Below are positions 22,918 to 32,102 of a stretch of DNA of 64,000 bases, piece after piece (the first letter of the stretch is position 1; every line of letters starts with the position of its first letter). The stretch lies in contig BSWB01000001.1 in NCBI GenBank assembly GCA_033239125.1, positions 161,595,481 through 161,659,480 of the forward strand. The letters run 5' to 3'. The notes beneath the pieces are model-generated. The model saw nothing but the letters and a program-made list of their open reading frames with translations. It had not been told where the DNA came from and made no database searches. The position numbers were made by a program, and so were the translations under genes. Source of the stretch: Fagopyrum homotropicum. Taxonomy: Eukaryota > Streptophyta > Magnoliopsida > Caryophyllales > Polygonaceae.

Positions 22918-24067
22918 GTGCAATAGCGTGGGTCAATGGCAATCACTTTGTAGCCGTAAGTTTTCTTTCTTTCTACACCACTTATATCTCATATATTCTG
23001 TTACTTTTATTCAAGGATGACAAAAAAAGGTAATCAATTTTTCATTTGGCAATCATCTTTCGTTAGGTTTGGCTTAAACCAGACTCTCCATTACCACCTT
23101 TGACCCTTCCATGGAGGCGTGGACATGATTCTAGCGTTGATGGATGAGATGCACACTTCAGTGATAGATTCAAGATGTTCGACAACCTCCGGCGCAAAGA
23201 GTGTCCTAGAGAAGTGTGGATCAATCTCGTATCTTATTCAGACATTTCAGATTCAGAGTGATATGTTATATGTGTTTCAGGGTTTCATTTGGTTGATGGA
23301 TGTTTGTATTGTAAGGCAAGCTTATGAAGTGATAGTCAATCTCTTAGTCTTTTCTTCTTCGTCGATCCTAACCATTCTTCTGTTCTACATCGGAAATACT
23401 AATGGATGATTCGTTGCTACTAGCTATGACTACAATGCTCCACTTGATGAATATTAAGGAATGAATTCATTAAACTTCATAAGCTTCATAAGCTTTAATA
23501 AACTTGTAAGATTCAATAAACTTTCAATAAGATTCAATGGATATTAATCTCCATACTACAAAATAAGATTCAATAAACTTTCATTAAACTTCATAAGCTT
23601 CATAAACTTGTAAGATTCAATAAACTTTCAATAAGATTCATTAAACTTTCAATAAACTTCATAACTTCAATAAACTTGTATACACCAAAAGTTAAAATAC
23701 ATGACATGTATGTCCACCATACTACAAAATGTAAAGTACATCAATCTCGTCTCGGCTGTGTCGCCCTGACCTGAGATGGTGCAATATGAACGTCCTGGCC
23801 AACAGACTCGTCGTACATCGTATGTATGTCCTCCATAGTCACTGAGCCACGACTAATAATATCCCGTAGGCGGGCCTGAATAATGTGTAGCCTCTGCATT
23901 GGAAAATAAAGTTGTCAGTTAAAGGTAAAGCATAATACTATAAAACTTTAAAGATAAATATATCAGCACATACCCGAGTATCTGAAACAGGGACCGGAGG
24001 AGGACGATCTACCGGTGGAGACTGCATAGCTGAGCCAGGGAGGAGAAATGGATGGCACCGCTCGCTA
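22918..24067. repeat. Copy 4 of the 1150-bp unit, joined to the PMD gene
   Basis: Transposase exon 6 copy at 23067-23261 carries G-to-A at 23147, turning its Trp codon TGG into TGA. The minus-strand part (PMD exon 5 at 23741-23893 and exon 4 from 23974) is the copy contiguous with the rest of the PMD gene. Confidence 0.9.
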
Positions 24068-26096
24068 AACCAGGACATGTAGTCCTCAGATACTGTCCAT
24101 GGTAAAGGGGCCCTGGTCTGACCCTGAAGCGCAAATCTGCTCGCCTCCTCGTGTCTAGCAGCCCAGCGATCATCTGCGCCATGGAATCTCACCCTATATC
24201 CTCTACTGCCAGAAGCGGGGCGCTGCTCCAAATAAGGGACAATCCTCTGAATTGGGATCGTCTGAATGTACCCAAACTGTCAGAGGACTCGATCCGGCAT
24301 ATATGCCTCGATGATATCTCCTATCTGGATCGTCCCTCGGTACCTCGACACAGCAAACTCGCCCTCAAAATCTAACACTCTATCGCTATATGGCATGAAC
24401 TTGATGTCCTCCGCTCTCATCTGATCTAACTGTGAGCGCAAGGATCTCAACCTCTCAAGAGTGGGTGCTGGTGTCCTCGGAACAGACAGTCTAGAAGCCC
24501 ATATGGCCGATCCATGACGTCCTGGATCCTCTGCCGCTGAACAACCCAAGGACGGGAAGTGGGCATAGATCCAGAACTGTAAATATTAAAGTAAATGAAA
24601 GATGTTATTAGTAAGATTAACAAATGAAAGTTCTTATCTAAAGTGACTAATTACAATGAAAGTTCTTACCTGTAGAAGGGATGTACATCCTCCTATCGTC
24701 TTCACCTTCAGTCGTGAGGCATCGCCCAACATACTGTAGGTAAAGTCCAGATTTGTCATTTTATCATAACAGTAACAATAAGAATTTATTAGGTATTAAA
24801 GTAGAGTGATAGTTATACGTACGAGTACAAGTACGCTAGGACGCCGGTGCCCCAAGCATAGTCTCCAGTCCGCCCATGGTCTCGCACCAAGTCGATCAAA
24901 AAAGGTCGAATCTTGTTCGTCGATTTATCGACGAACAAGGATGACCCTAAAAAGAAAAGAAGAAACACAGATGCCACCTCCTCAGCTGGGGTAGCTGGGT
25001 CGCGCCGAATGGCATCATACGCAGTCCTCAACAAGTCCACTGGTAGAGCTGTCTGGTGACTCCTAGCCTCCACCTCTGATATGTGAAATGTATCACTCAG
25101 CCACCTAACCCTATCTCGTGCCAGCATAGGTGTGACCATGGCCTCTCCATCAATCATAATGCCTAGGATGACGGCTACATCGTGCAGGGTGATGGTCATC
25201 TCACCCCAAGGTAGATGGAAATTGCTAGTCTCTGGATGCCAGCGCTCCACAAATGCATGTATGAGGGCGTGGTCAACTCCAGCAAAAGAGACATCTAGCA
25301 AACCCATCAAGCCACTCTGAGATGCTAAAGCAAACCAGGAAGTGGGGTCCGCTCTATCAGCGTCGGAAATCCATCTACTGAGTGTCTGAATGTGCTCTAT
25401 CCGCCGTAAAGCTGTCATCGGCCTCCTGTAATCCTCCTTCATAACACAACGAATATTCAATTAAACGTTTTATTAATTTACTTTTTGTAAGATAATGTGT
25501 TGTAATTGTGTTTAGTTATCTACCTCTCCCATCCAGACACCTCGAGCACGGTGTCCGGCATAGCAAGTGAGCACATCGCTGATCAATGGTGCCCCTGTAT
25601 CAGCAACTACACGGCCTCGATCAGCCGGTACAAATGGCTCCTGCTGCGGCGGTACTAATGGATCTGCAGCTGGAGCATCGAAGTCAAAATCTCGCTGCTC
25701 GGTATGATCGTCAACAGGTGGCTCTACCTGCTCCTCAGCAGGAATATCTGCAGCTGTCTCCATGTGCTCGTCAGCAGTAATATCAGTAGGTGGCTCAACC
25801 TGCTCGTCAGCAGTAGTATCAACGCGCTCGCCAGCTGTGGGATCTATCTCCCGTGCCTGTACAGAAGGACGGGCCACATCCTGGTCCGAGTCAGATCCAT
25901 ACGTCGGTGGTGGAAGAACCTCCCGAGGGAGAGCCGGAGATGCATCTGAGATGCATGGTCTCTGTGGCTGCTGTGGTGGTGGTGTGTCGGCAGCCGAACC
26001 AGCTACGTGGGACCTCCTCCCCATCGTAGCCCTCGCGGTGGCGAGACCATCTCTACGAGCCGAGGCCGTGGGACGCCACCGTCTATGTCTCTGCAT
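23741..26096 (-). pseudogene. Plant mobile domain (PMD, MAIN-like) protein, one nonsense codon
   Basis: Five exons on the minus strand with GT...AG borders: 25524-26096, 24823-25436, 24670-24733, 23974-24576 and 23741-23893. Phases agree throughout and give 669 codons. Exon 1 is proline/acid-rich with imperfect EEQVEPP-like repeats. Exon 2 carries the PMD core (FHLPWGEMTITLHDVAVILG and FLLFFLGSSLFVDKS), exon 3 the short linker GDASRLKVKTIGGCTSLLQ, and exon 4 its C-terminal part. The last exon ends in QPRRD before TGA. Exon 4 is interrupted by TGA at 24280-24282, where a CGA arginine codon would fit; C-to-T change at a methylated CpG is the likely cause. PMD proteins related to MAIN/MAIL1 occur as host genes and inside transposons; a role in silencing or transposition is reported or proposed for host members. 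Here the gene is convergent with the transposase. Confidence 0.85.
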
Positions 26097-26130
26097 GGCC
26101 TGTAATATCTATATTTGATATTACAGGCCA
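26096..26130. repeat. 14-bp hairpin at the PMD start
   Basis: Arms 26096-26109 and 26117-26130 are exact reverse complements with a 7-base loop. The left arm overlaps the PMD start codon and possible splice acceptor, so folding could affect start use. Confidence 0.9.
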
Positions 26131-26622
26131 ATTTAATTAATTTTCTTTTATTTAGTTTCCTTTACTTTCATTTAAATTGAATTTAAAAGAAACTAAAATA
26201 AATTAAATAAATTATAATTACATAAATAAAATTAGGGGGAAAAAGTAAAGGTAGAGATTTTAATTTTATATATTTTTAATCTATTTTATTTTATATATTT
26301 CTAATCCATCTTATTTTAAAGTATAATGGATAAACTAATTTAATATATTTAATAAATTACAATTAAATTAATTAGATATATTTTTTTCCGTTTATTTTGA
26401 ATTAATATACATTAATTAAGATTATATAATGTTAATATATTTAATATAATATTTTTAATCCATTTTATTTTAAATTAAATTGGATAAACTAATTTAATAT
26501 ATTTAATATGTTACAATTAAATTAAATAATAATATTTTTATTTAATTTAATTTGTATTTATTATTCTTTAGTTAAATTAAGTTTTTTAAAATTAATTATA
26601 TATTTAATATATTTTTATTTAA
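26131..26622. other. AT-rich spacer, no gene
   Basis: Very AT-rich sequence with recurrent phrases such as aatttaatatatttaata. It lies upstream of the PMD gene inside the Mutator-like element. No coding potential or recognisable element. Confidence 0.7.
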
Positions 26623-26658
26623 TTTAATGCATTGGAATTATAATTCCAATGCATTAAA
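26623..26658. repeat. 36-bp perfect palindrome
   Basis: Positions 26623-26640 and 26641-26658 are exact reverse complements with no loop (centre aatta|taatt). First of a row of adjacent inverted repeats. Confidence 0.95.
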
Positions 26659-26716
26659 AGATGAACAGTACTCCCACGGTTTCGCAATGCGTGACCGTGG
26701 GAGTACTGTTCATCTT
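26658..26716. repeat. 23-bp perfect hairpin
   Basis: Arms 26658-26680 and 26694-26716 are exact reverse complements. The 13-base loop ttcgcaatgcgtg plus the start of the right arm repeats a 17-base phrase also found in the hairpin at 27108-27176. Confidence 0.95.
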
Positions 26717-26752
26717 CTTCGACAGTCCGCCTTCAATGGCGGACTGTCGAAG
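26717..26752. repeat. 15-bp perfect hairpin
   Basis: Arms 26717-26731 and 26738-26752 are exact reverse complements with a 6-base loop. It directly abuts the preceding hairpin. Confidence 0.95.
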
Positions 26753-26920
26753 GTCATACGGCCACCATTTCACCAATCTCTTTCCAATCAACCTAAATCT
26801 AACTAATTCAACAACAATCTAACCTATTCATGTCCATTTCATGCTCAATTACGAACCGAAAAGTGAAAAACGAAAACCGAGCAAAAACCGAACAAAAACC
26901 GAACAAAAATCAAACGATAC

Positions 26921-26980
26921 CTCTCTCGGGTCGTGTTTCCGCTTCTGAAATGGCCTTCCTTCGTTACCGTCTTTGTCCAT
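26921..26980 (-). other. Candidate upstream exon of the PMD gene
   Basis: A 20-codon frame on the minus strand, MDKDGNEGRPFQKRKHDPRE, is followed directly by GTATCG. An acceptor TATTACAG lies just before GCC ATG at 26099-26094, and splicing would be in phase. The intervening ~820 bases are AT-rich and contain several hairpins. This is plausible but not needed, since 26096 already gives an ATG. Confidence 0.3.
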
Positions 26981-27068
26981 TGCTGATTTTGTGTCGAATG
27001 TTGCTTGATTCGGTTTTGGCCTCTTCGTCTTCGCCGTCGCTGTTGCGAAAATTTGGGTTTTGAATGTT

Positions 27069-27099
27069 AGCGCTTACGGAATGAGAATCCGTAAGCGCT
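27069..27099. repeat. 12-bp perfect hairpin
   Basis: Arms 27069-27080 and 27088-27099 (agcgcttacgga and complement) with a 7-base loop. Confidence 0.9.
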
Positions 27100-27107
27100 T
27101 TTAGGGC

Positions 27108-27176
27108 GTGAAAGGGTCACGCATTCGCAATGCGTGACCGTCACGGTCACGCATTGCGAATGCGTGACCCTTTCAC
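27108..27176. repeat. 34-bp perfect hairpin near the right end
   Basis: Arms 27108-27141 and 27143-27176 are exact reverse complements with a single central base. The arms contain nested smaller palindromes (cgcattcgcaatgcg). Shares acggtcacgcat with the left-end hairpin. Confidence 0.95.
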
Positions 27177-27177
27177 T

Positions 27178-27223
27178 CATTCGCAAAGCGTGAACGTGGC
27201 CTCACGTTCACGCTTTGCGAATG
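27178..27223. repeat. 21-bp perfect hairpin at the right end
   Basis: Arms 27178-27198 and 27203-27223 are exact reverse complements with a 4-base loop. It lies about 28 bases inside the degenerate terminal match at 27251-27266. Confidence 0.95.
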
Positions 27224-27511
27224 CGTCGTGCAATACGTAAATCCTGAACCGTGCGAATACGAGTTCCGTAAAAAAAAACATATTCCACCAATTTTTTCAT
27301 TTAAAATTTATTAGATATTCTATGTGAAAAACAATATTTTTGATATTTAACAGTAATTTTTCTAAAGACATTTAGTCTACTTTTAAACAATCGATATTTG
27401 TGGAATTATATCATTATTCGGATTATCACAACTTTAGTTTAGTTTTTTTTTTTTTACCTTTTCTTAGTGTGAAGAAAAAAATTAGATGTTCGGGTCAAAT
27501 TTTACACATTA

Positions 27512-27730
27512 AATCAGTTTTAATACTGGTCCAATTGCGGTCAAATTTTATTACAAAAATCGCCCATATACTTTAAATTACACACTATGGCCCTTACATT
27601 TTATTTTCTTTTAAAAATTATCCATGTTATTTTTGTATACTTAATGAATTATGTAATAAAGGTTAGTCATCACTTTATTCTTAAATATTAAAGGTAGTTT
27701 ATTTATTAAAAATAAATAAATAGTTTAAAA
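27512..27730 (+). repeat. Left arm of an inverted-repeat element
   Basis: This stretch is a diverged reverse complement of about 31385-31600, for example cgaattatgtaataaaggtt against the equivalent in the right arm. Together they flank about 0.8 kb of unique sequence plus the LINE inserted later. Probably a non-autonomous DNA transposon of about 1.2 kb before the LINE insertion; family unknown. Confidence 0.65.
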
Positions 27731-27774
27731 AAATATTATTATTTTTTTTTGATAACCACTGCCATATATCATTA

Positions 27775-28407
27775 CTAGACCGAAAACGAAACATCGTCTA
27801 ACAACATATTATCCAAATCCAAAGAAACGCAACAAGGAAACAAAGAAAAAAACACCTCCGGCGGCTGTATACGTGCTAAATTGTGCGCCACTTGGTTGCC
27901 CGTACGTCTGACATAGCTCCAACTAATAGCCACCAGCTCTTCCGCCTTTCTGAGTATAGACCCCAACAACATATCAATACTTCCACGCCCTTCTCTAGTC
28001 CGTTGGAGGCCATGGATAATGCCCAAACAATCAGACTCAATAACTACCTGAGTGATCCCCTGCACAATTGCACATTCAACGCCCCATAGTATCGCCTTAG
28101 CCTCTCCTACCTCCGGAGAAGAGCCCGCTTGAATGATCTTTGCGCCCATGAAGCAAAGACGGCCTTCATCATCCCGTGCAATAATTCCAATTCCACAACC
28201 GTTCGACGAACAGGAGGCATCACAATTGATTTTAATAAAACCCGGAGGTGGTTTCCTCCATCTCGAAGGTCCGTTGGTGGTGGTGGTTGAGGCGACTGTC
28301 AACGATTTAGAGACAGTACGGAACTCGGTAATAAGCTGAAGGTGATTTTCCAAGGTCAGGTGAGCTGGGCGATCAATACCTTGGAAAATAAGCAGGTTAC
28401 GAGCAGC
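27775..28407 (-). pseudogene. LINE RNase H domain
   Basis: The frame contains INCDASCSSNGCGIGIIARD and later GNQVAHNLAR, the ordinary RVT_3-type RNase H of plant L1 elements, with the expected acidic residues. It is separated from the upstream zf-RVT part by a TAG at the stop ending the frame at 28408, where Trp would be expected. Confidence 0.85.
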
Positions 28408-29541
28408 CTATACTCCGTACGCAATCGTTGCCCATTCTTCTATACCCGTTCGGTCCGGCATGTCCAAGGCCATTGTCAGGATCTCTCGAAATGGTTTATC
28501 ATGGCTTATAGTCCGTCTAATGGCTGAACAAAGTTTCCACACCGCCTTTGCTTTTTGGCAAGAGAAAAGCACATGCTCCGTTGTCTCAACACTACCACAC
28601 ACTACGCACCAGGGATCGTCCACACACCGCCGCAACAATAAGTTATATTTGCATGGTAAGATCCCTTTTGCACATCTCCAAAGGAAATCCTTAACACGAG
28701 GTGAAACCCCGAGTCCCCATAATTTCCGCCATGGATGTAGATGGGAGCTTGGCTCACTTGTGGTCCCTGAGTTATCCTCCTGATGCTTGCAATTCATGAT
28801 CAAATGATAGCACGACCTCACCGAGAAAATGCCATTCTTTTCATAAAACCAATACATCTGGTCTTCAATGCTAGCGTCAATCAGAGGTATACGCAAGATC
28901 ACTTCATCATCCTCAACAGCAAACATCGAATGAACAATCTCAGATCTCCAAGCATTCCGGTTCCAGTCGATAAGATCGAGAACTCGAGAGTAGGAATCAA
29001 GACATTGAGGCTTCATAATTGGCTGGAATAATAAGGGTCTTGGGAGCCATTTGTCTTCAGTAATAGATATTGAGACACCATTTCCTATCGACCAAATAAC
29101 CCCTCGCCTCAAATAATCCATACCTCGCAGTATACTTCTCCATGCATAGCTTGGATTATAGCCCAACTTTGCCTTAAGTACTGAAGTAGACGGATAATAC
29201 CGGGCCTGGAACAGTCGGGCAAACAAAGAGGTTGGGTGTGTCAAAAGTCGCCAACTTTGACGAGCCAGTAATGCAACATTAAAGGCTTCCAAATCCCTAA
29301 GCCCCATCCCCCCTTCTTTCTTTGACTGACAAAGGCGACTCCATCTATTCCAATGAATAGACTTACGATCAGAGCTCCCCCACCAAAATCTGCATATCAT
29401 ATGTTCAATATCTCTACAAAGATCCGCCGTTAAATAGTAGCATGACATTGTATAAGCCGGAATGGCTTGGAGAACCGACTTAATGAGCACTTCCTTACCT
29501 GCCTTAGAAAGCGAGCGGCCCTTCCATGAATTTAGTTTTTG
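28408..29541 (-). pseudogene. LINE thumb/zf-RVT region
   Basis: Continues ORF2 with GGMGLRDLEAFNVALLARQ and the zinc-binding segment CVVCGSVETTEHVLFSC. A stop codon in the position of a Trp precedes it near 29542, so the polyprotein is broken between RT and this part. Confidence 0.85.
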
Positions 29542-30540
29542 TCAGATTCTCTCCTTTACTTGGGCAAACACCATTTTCTTAGACCGTCCAATCATTGTAG
29601 GGAGGCCTAAATATCGGTCATGTTTGTCAACCTCAACAACCTCCAAAATACCTTGGATTTCCTCCCGCAAAGAATCGCTAACATTCTTGCTAAAAGATAG
29701 CTCGGACTTGCCAAAGTTTATTGTTGACCTGAAGCTGCTTCGTATTGACGAAGGATCTACACTATTTCTTGGCTCTGCGTACAAGTTGTTTTGGCAAAGA
29801 GCATGCTATCATCTGCAAAAAATAAGTGAGAAATTGTAGGAGCACTCCGTGCAATTTTGATCCCCTTCCACGCCCCATTCTCTGCACTCCGACGTATCAA
29901 GCCGGAAAGAGCCTCCGCACAAAATAAGAACAAAAACGGTGACATCGGATCGCCCTGACGTAAGCCCCGTGTGGGCCTGAACTCGGATGACGGCACCCCT
30001 TCCATTAATACTGAGAAAGAAACACTTCGCACGCAACGCATGACCAAACTTATCCATCTGTTGTCAAATCCCAAACTTGCCATGCATTCCTCAAGGAAGT
30101 CCCACTCGACTCGGTCATAAGCTTTGGCCATGTCAAGCTTTAGCGCCAAATACCCATCCTTGCCTTTGCATCGCTGGTTCATATAGTGGAAAATTTCTGC
30201 CGCCGACAGCGCATTGTCGGTAATCAACCTGCCAGACACAAAAGCACTTTGCGTTTCTGCAACAACTCTATCCAAACAATATTTCATACGGTTGGTCAGC
30301 ACTTTAGAAATAATTTTATATAAGACATTACATAGGCTGATCGGGCGTAAATCCTTCATTTTTGACGGACGAGGAACCTTGGGAATGAGAGAAATAAAAG
30401 TGTGGTTAAGGTGTGACGGAAAAGGGGAACCATGCAAAATATCAAGGACAAAACGAGTGACGTCCGGACCGACAATATGCCAATGTTGTTGATAGAACAA
30501 CGTGGAAATGCCATCAGGTCCCGGAGCTTTTGTGGGTATC
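29542..30540 (-). pseudogene. LINE reverse transcriptase, truncated and frameshifted
   Basis: Opens at the truncated 5' end with PTKAPGPDGIS and shows ordered RT motifs: LRPISLCNVLYKIISK, KLDMAKAYDRVEWDF, GLRQGDPMSPFLFL and FADDSMLF. A frameshift near 29757-29784 separates the FADD part from the following NFGKSELSFSKN part. The apparent start Met uses a base of the target duplication and is not a true start. Confidence 0.88.
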
Positions 30541-30551
30541 ATTATTATTTT

Positions 30552-31384
30552 GTGGGCAGTTTGAAAGAAAAAAAATCATGTTTGGAGGTAAAATTTAATC
30601 AAAGAATATAGGCTAGTATCACTAATTAGGCCTTTTAGCAATATCGTTCTATTAAATAGGCCCATAAGACTATCTACATCCCTAGTGAAAATGGTTAAAT
30701 TTTACCCTCCTATCTAAAACAAATTTCTACATCCCATGTATTTTCTCCGTGTAAATAGTTAAATAAAAATTCACTTCGTTCAAATATAGACGTCATCCTC
30801 CAAGAGTGCAAAATAAAGTGGGTCCTACTCCTCCACAAATAAGCCAATGGTATCTTTTTGTAATTTATTTTTTCTCAAATATTTTATGTGAAAAAGAGAA
30901 AATAAGGTTAAAATAAGATTATAGACGAAGTGGAATGCAACAAAAAACTATATAGACGGAGTCTATACACAAATACGTATAGAAATACTGTGCATAAATA
31001 GCATTATAGACGGAGTGGGATGCGGTTAATCTAACATAATCTCATTTAGAAAATATACTTCGAATAGAATAATAGTGGAAGTCAATTAGAGTGCTAAAAA
31101 TAGAGGGGTATACAAAACAAAAGTCAATAGAAAGAGCCTACTTCATCAAATTCTTTCAAGAATATATCACTTATTGAAATATCTGTGTATTTTGAAATCT
31201 TAAAATTAATATATTTATCATAAATTTGTGAAAAAATCTCAATTTAATGATTTAGAGTAATAATTTTAAAAATCAATCTTATTTTATACAAAATTGTGTA
31301 AGAATGTCTCCAATTATGTGTCTTTTAACCAAAATTTTATTTTTAAAATTTAAAAACTTCTCAATCATTCTTATAGCTATATTT
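30552..31384. other. Interior of the inverted-repeat element
   Basis: AT-rich sequence containing the phrase tagacggagt three times (near 30954, 31010 and, varied, 30923), reminiscent of Tc1/mariner MITE ends, but no clear TA-flanked element could be delimited. No gene. Confidence 0.45.
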
Positions 31385-31600
31385 TAAATAAATGGCCAAA
31401 AATATTTAAGAATAAAGTGACAGCTAACCTTTATTACATAATTCGTTATACATACAAAAATAATATGGGTAGTTTTAAAAAATAAAATATAATGTATGGG
31501 TAATTTTGTGTGATTTTCAAAAAATTATGAGCGATTTTTTTAATAAAATTGTCCATAATTCACCTCGTATCAAAATTGATTTAATGTGAGATAATTTGTA
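31385..31600 (-). repeat. Right arm of the inverted-repeat element
   Basis: Diverged reverse complement of 27512-27730. The arms match over roughly 200 bases with small indels. No target duplication could be fixed outside the arms. Confidence 0.65.
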
Positions 31601-32102
31601 TATCAATTGGTAAAGTTTGTGTTATTTTTGTCTCAACTTGTATTATTTTTCTTTGATAAATATATCAATCAAAGTTTTTGGATTATAAGGGAATTGTCCA
31701 GTCACTTATTTTCCTTTGTTAATAATTAAGTATCAGCTCAAAGTTAATATTAGAGTTTTGTCTAATTACCTAAGATAATCTCAATACAGTCGATCTTAAA
31801 AAAAAACAAAAGCCCATAAAAAGAACTTTCTTTATCAAATTCTTTCTTTAACTAATTCTACACATGTGCTACGAAGCCGAAATTTAACTTAATCAATTCC
31901 ACACTAGGGGCCTAAAACTGAAAAAAATTTAACAACTGGATTTGATTTCGCACCCTAGGGATTGAGTAACTTTTATAAATAAAATATATGGGTGTGTCTA
32001 ACATGACTCCTTAATACTTGTATATGTTTAAAAGTTTTTAGGGTTTTAACTAAATATCAATTGGAAGTAATTTCATAACATAAAAATATTATTCGCTATA
32101 AA
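31601..32102. other. Intergenic DNA, nothing recognised
   Basis: AT-rich sequence with no frames, repeats or RNA gene that I can support. Confidence 0.5.

Larger units (their letters stand above)
19468..24067. repeat. Four tandem copies of a 1150-bp unit
   Basis: The copies are 19468-20617, 20618-21767, 21768-22917 and 22918-24067. I see only two substitutions among them: T at 20151 against C in copies 2-4, and A at 23147 against G in copies 1-3. The unit begins in transposase exon 5 and ends in PMD exon 4, so it spans the last exon of both convergent genes. The base before copy 1 differs from the last base of the unit, and the base after copy 4 differs from the first, so the junctions show no microhomology. 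Each unit also has an AT-rich intergenic spacer of short repeated phrases (ttcaataaact, cataagctt). Confidence 0.95.
16203..27266. mobile_element. Mutator-like element with OTU-transposase and PMD gene
   Basis: The approximate ends are set by a degenerate inverted match: 16203-16218 against the reverse complement of 27251-27266 (13 of 16 positions, core tcgtat-cgcac). Just inside are hairpins on both sides that share the phrase acggtcacgcat (16245 and 27143). The interior holds a plus-strand MULE transposase gene (16481-19811) and a convergent minus-strand plant mobile domain gene (23741-26096). Their 3' ends are embedded in a fourfold 1150-bp tandem repeat. I could not find a convincing 9-bp target duplication, so the exact boundaries may be off by tens of bases. 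Confidence 0.72.
27746..30540 (-). mobile_element. 5'-truncated L1-type LINE
   Basis: Bounded by an 11-bp direct duplication attattatttt at 27735-27745 and 30541-30551. The left side shows a T run (the minus-strand poly-A tail). The minus strand reads reverse transcriptase, zf-RVT and RNase H, but starts inside the RT domain, so the endonuclease and ORF1 are missing, the usual result of incomplete reverse transcription. Insertion split an older inverted-repeat element. Confidence 0.9.

Noticed and set aside
25762..26118. Plus-strand 118-codon frame
   Set aside because: Antisense to PMD exon 1.
26830..27063. 77-codon plus-strand frame
   Set aside because: Lies opposite the candidate PMD first exon and hairpin region; no domain.
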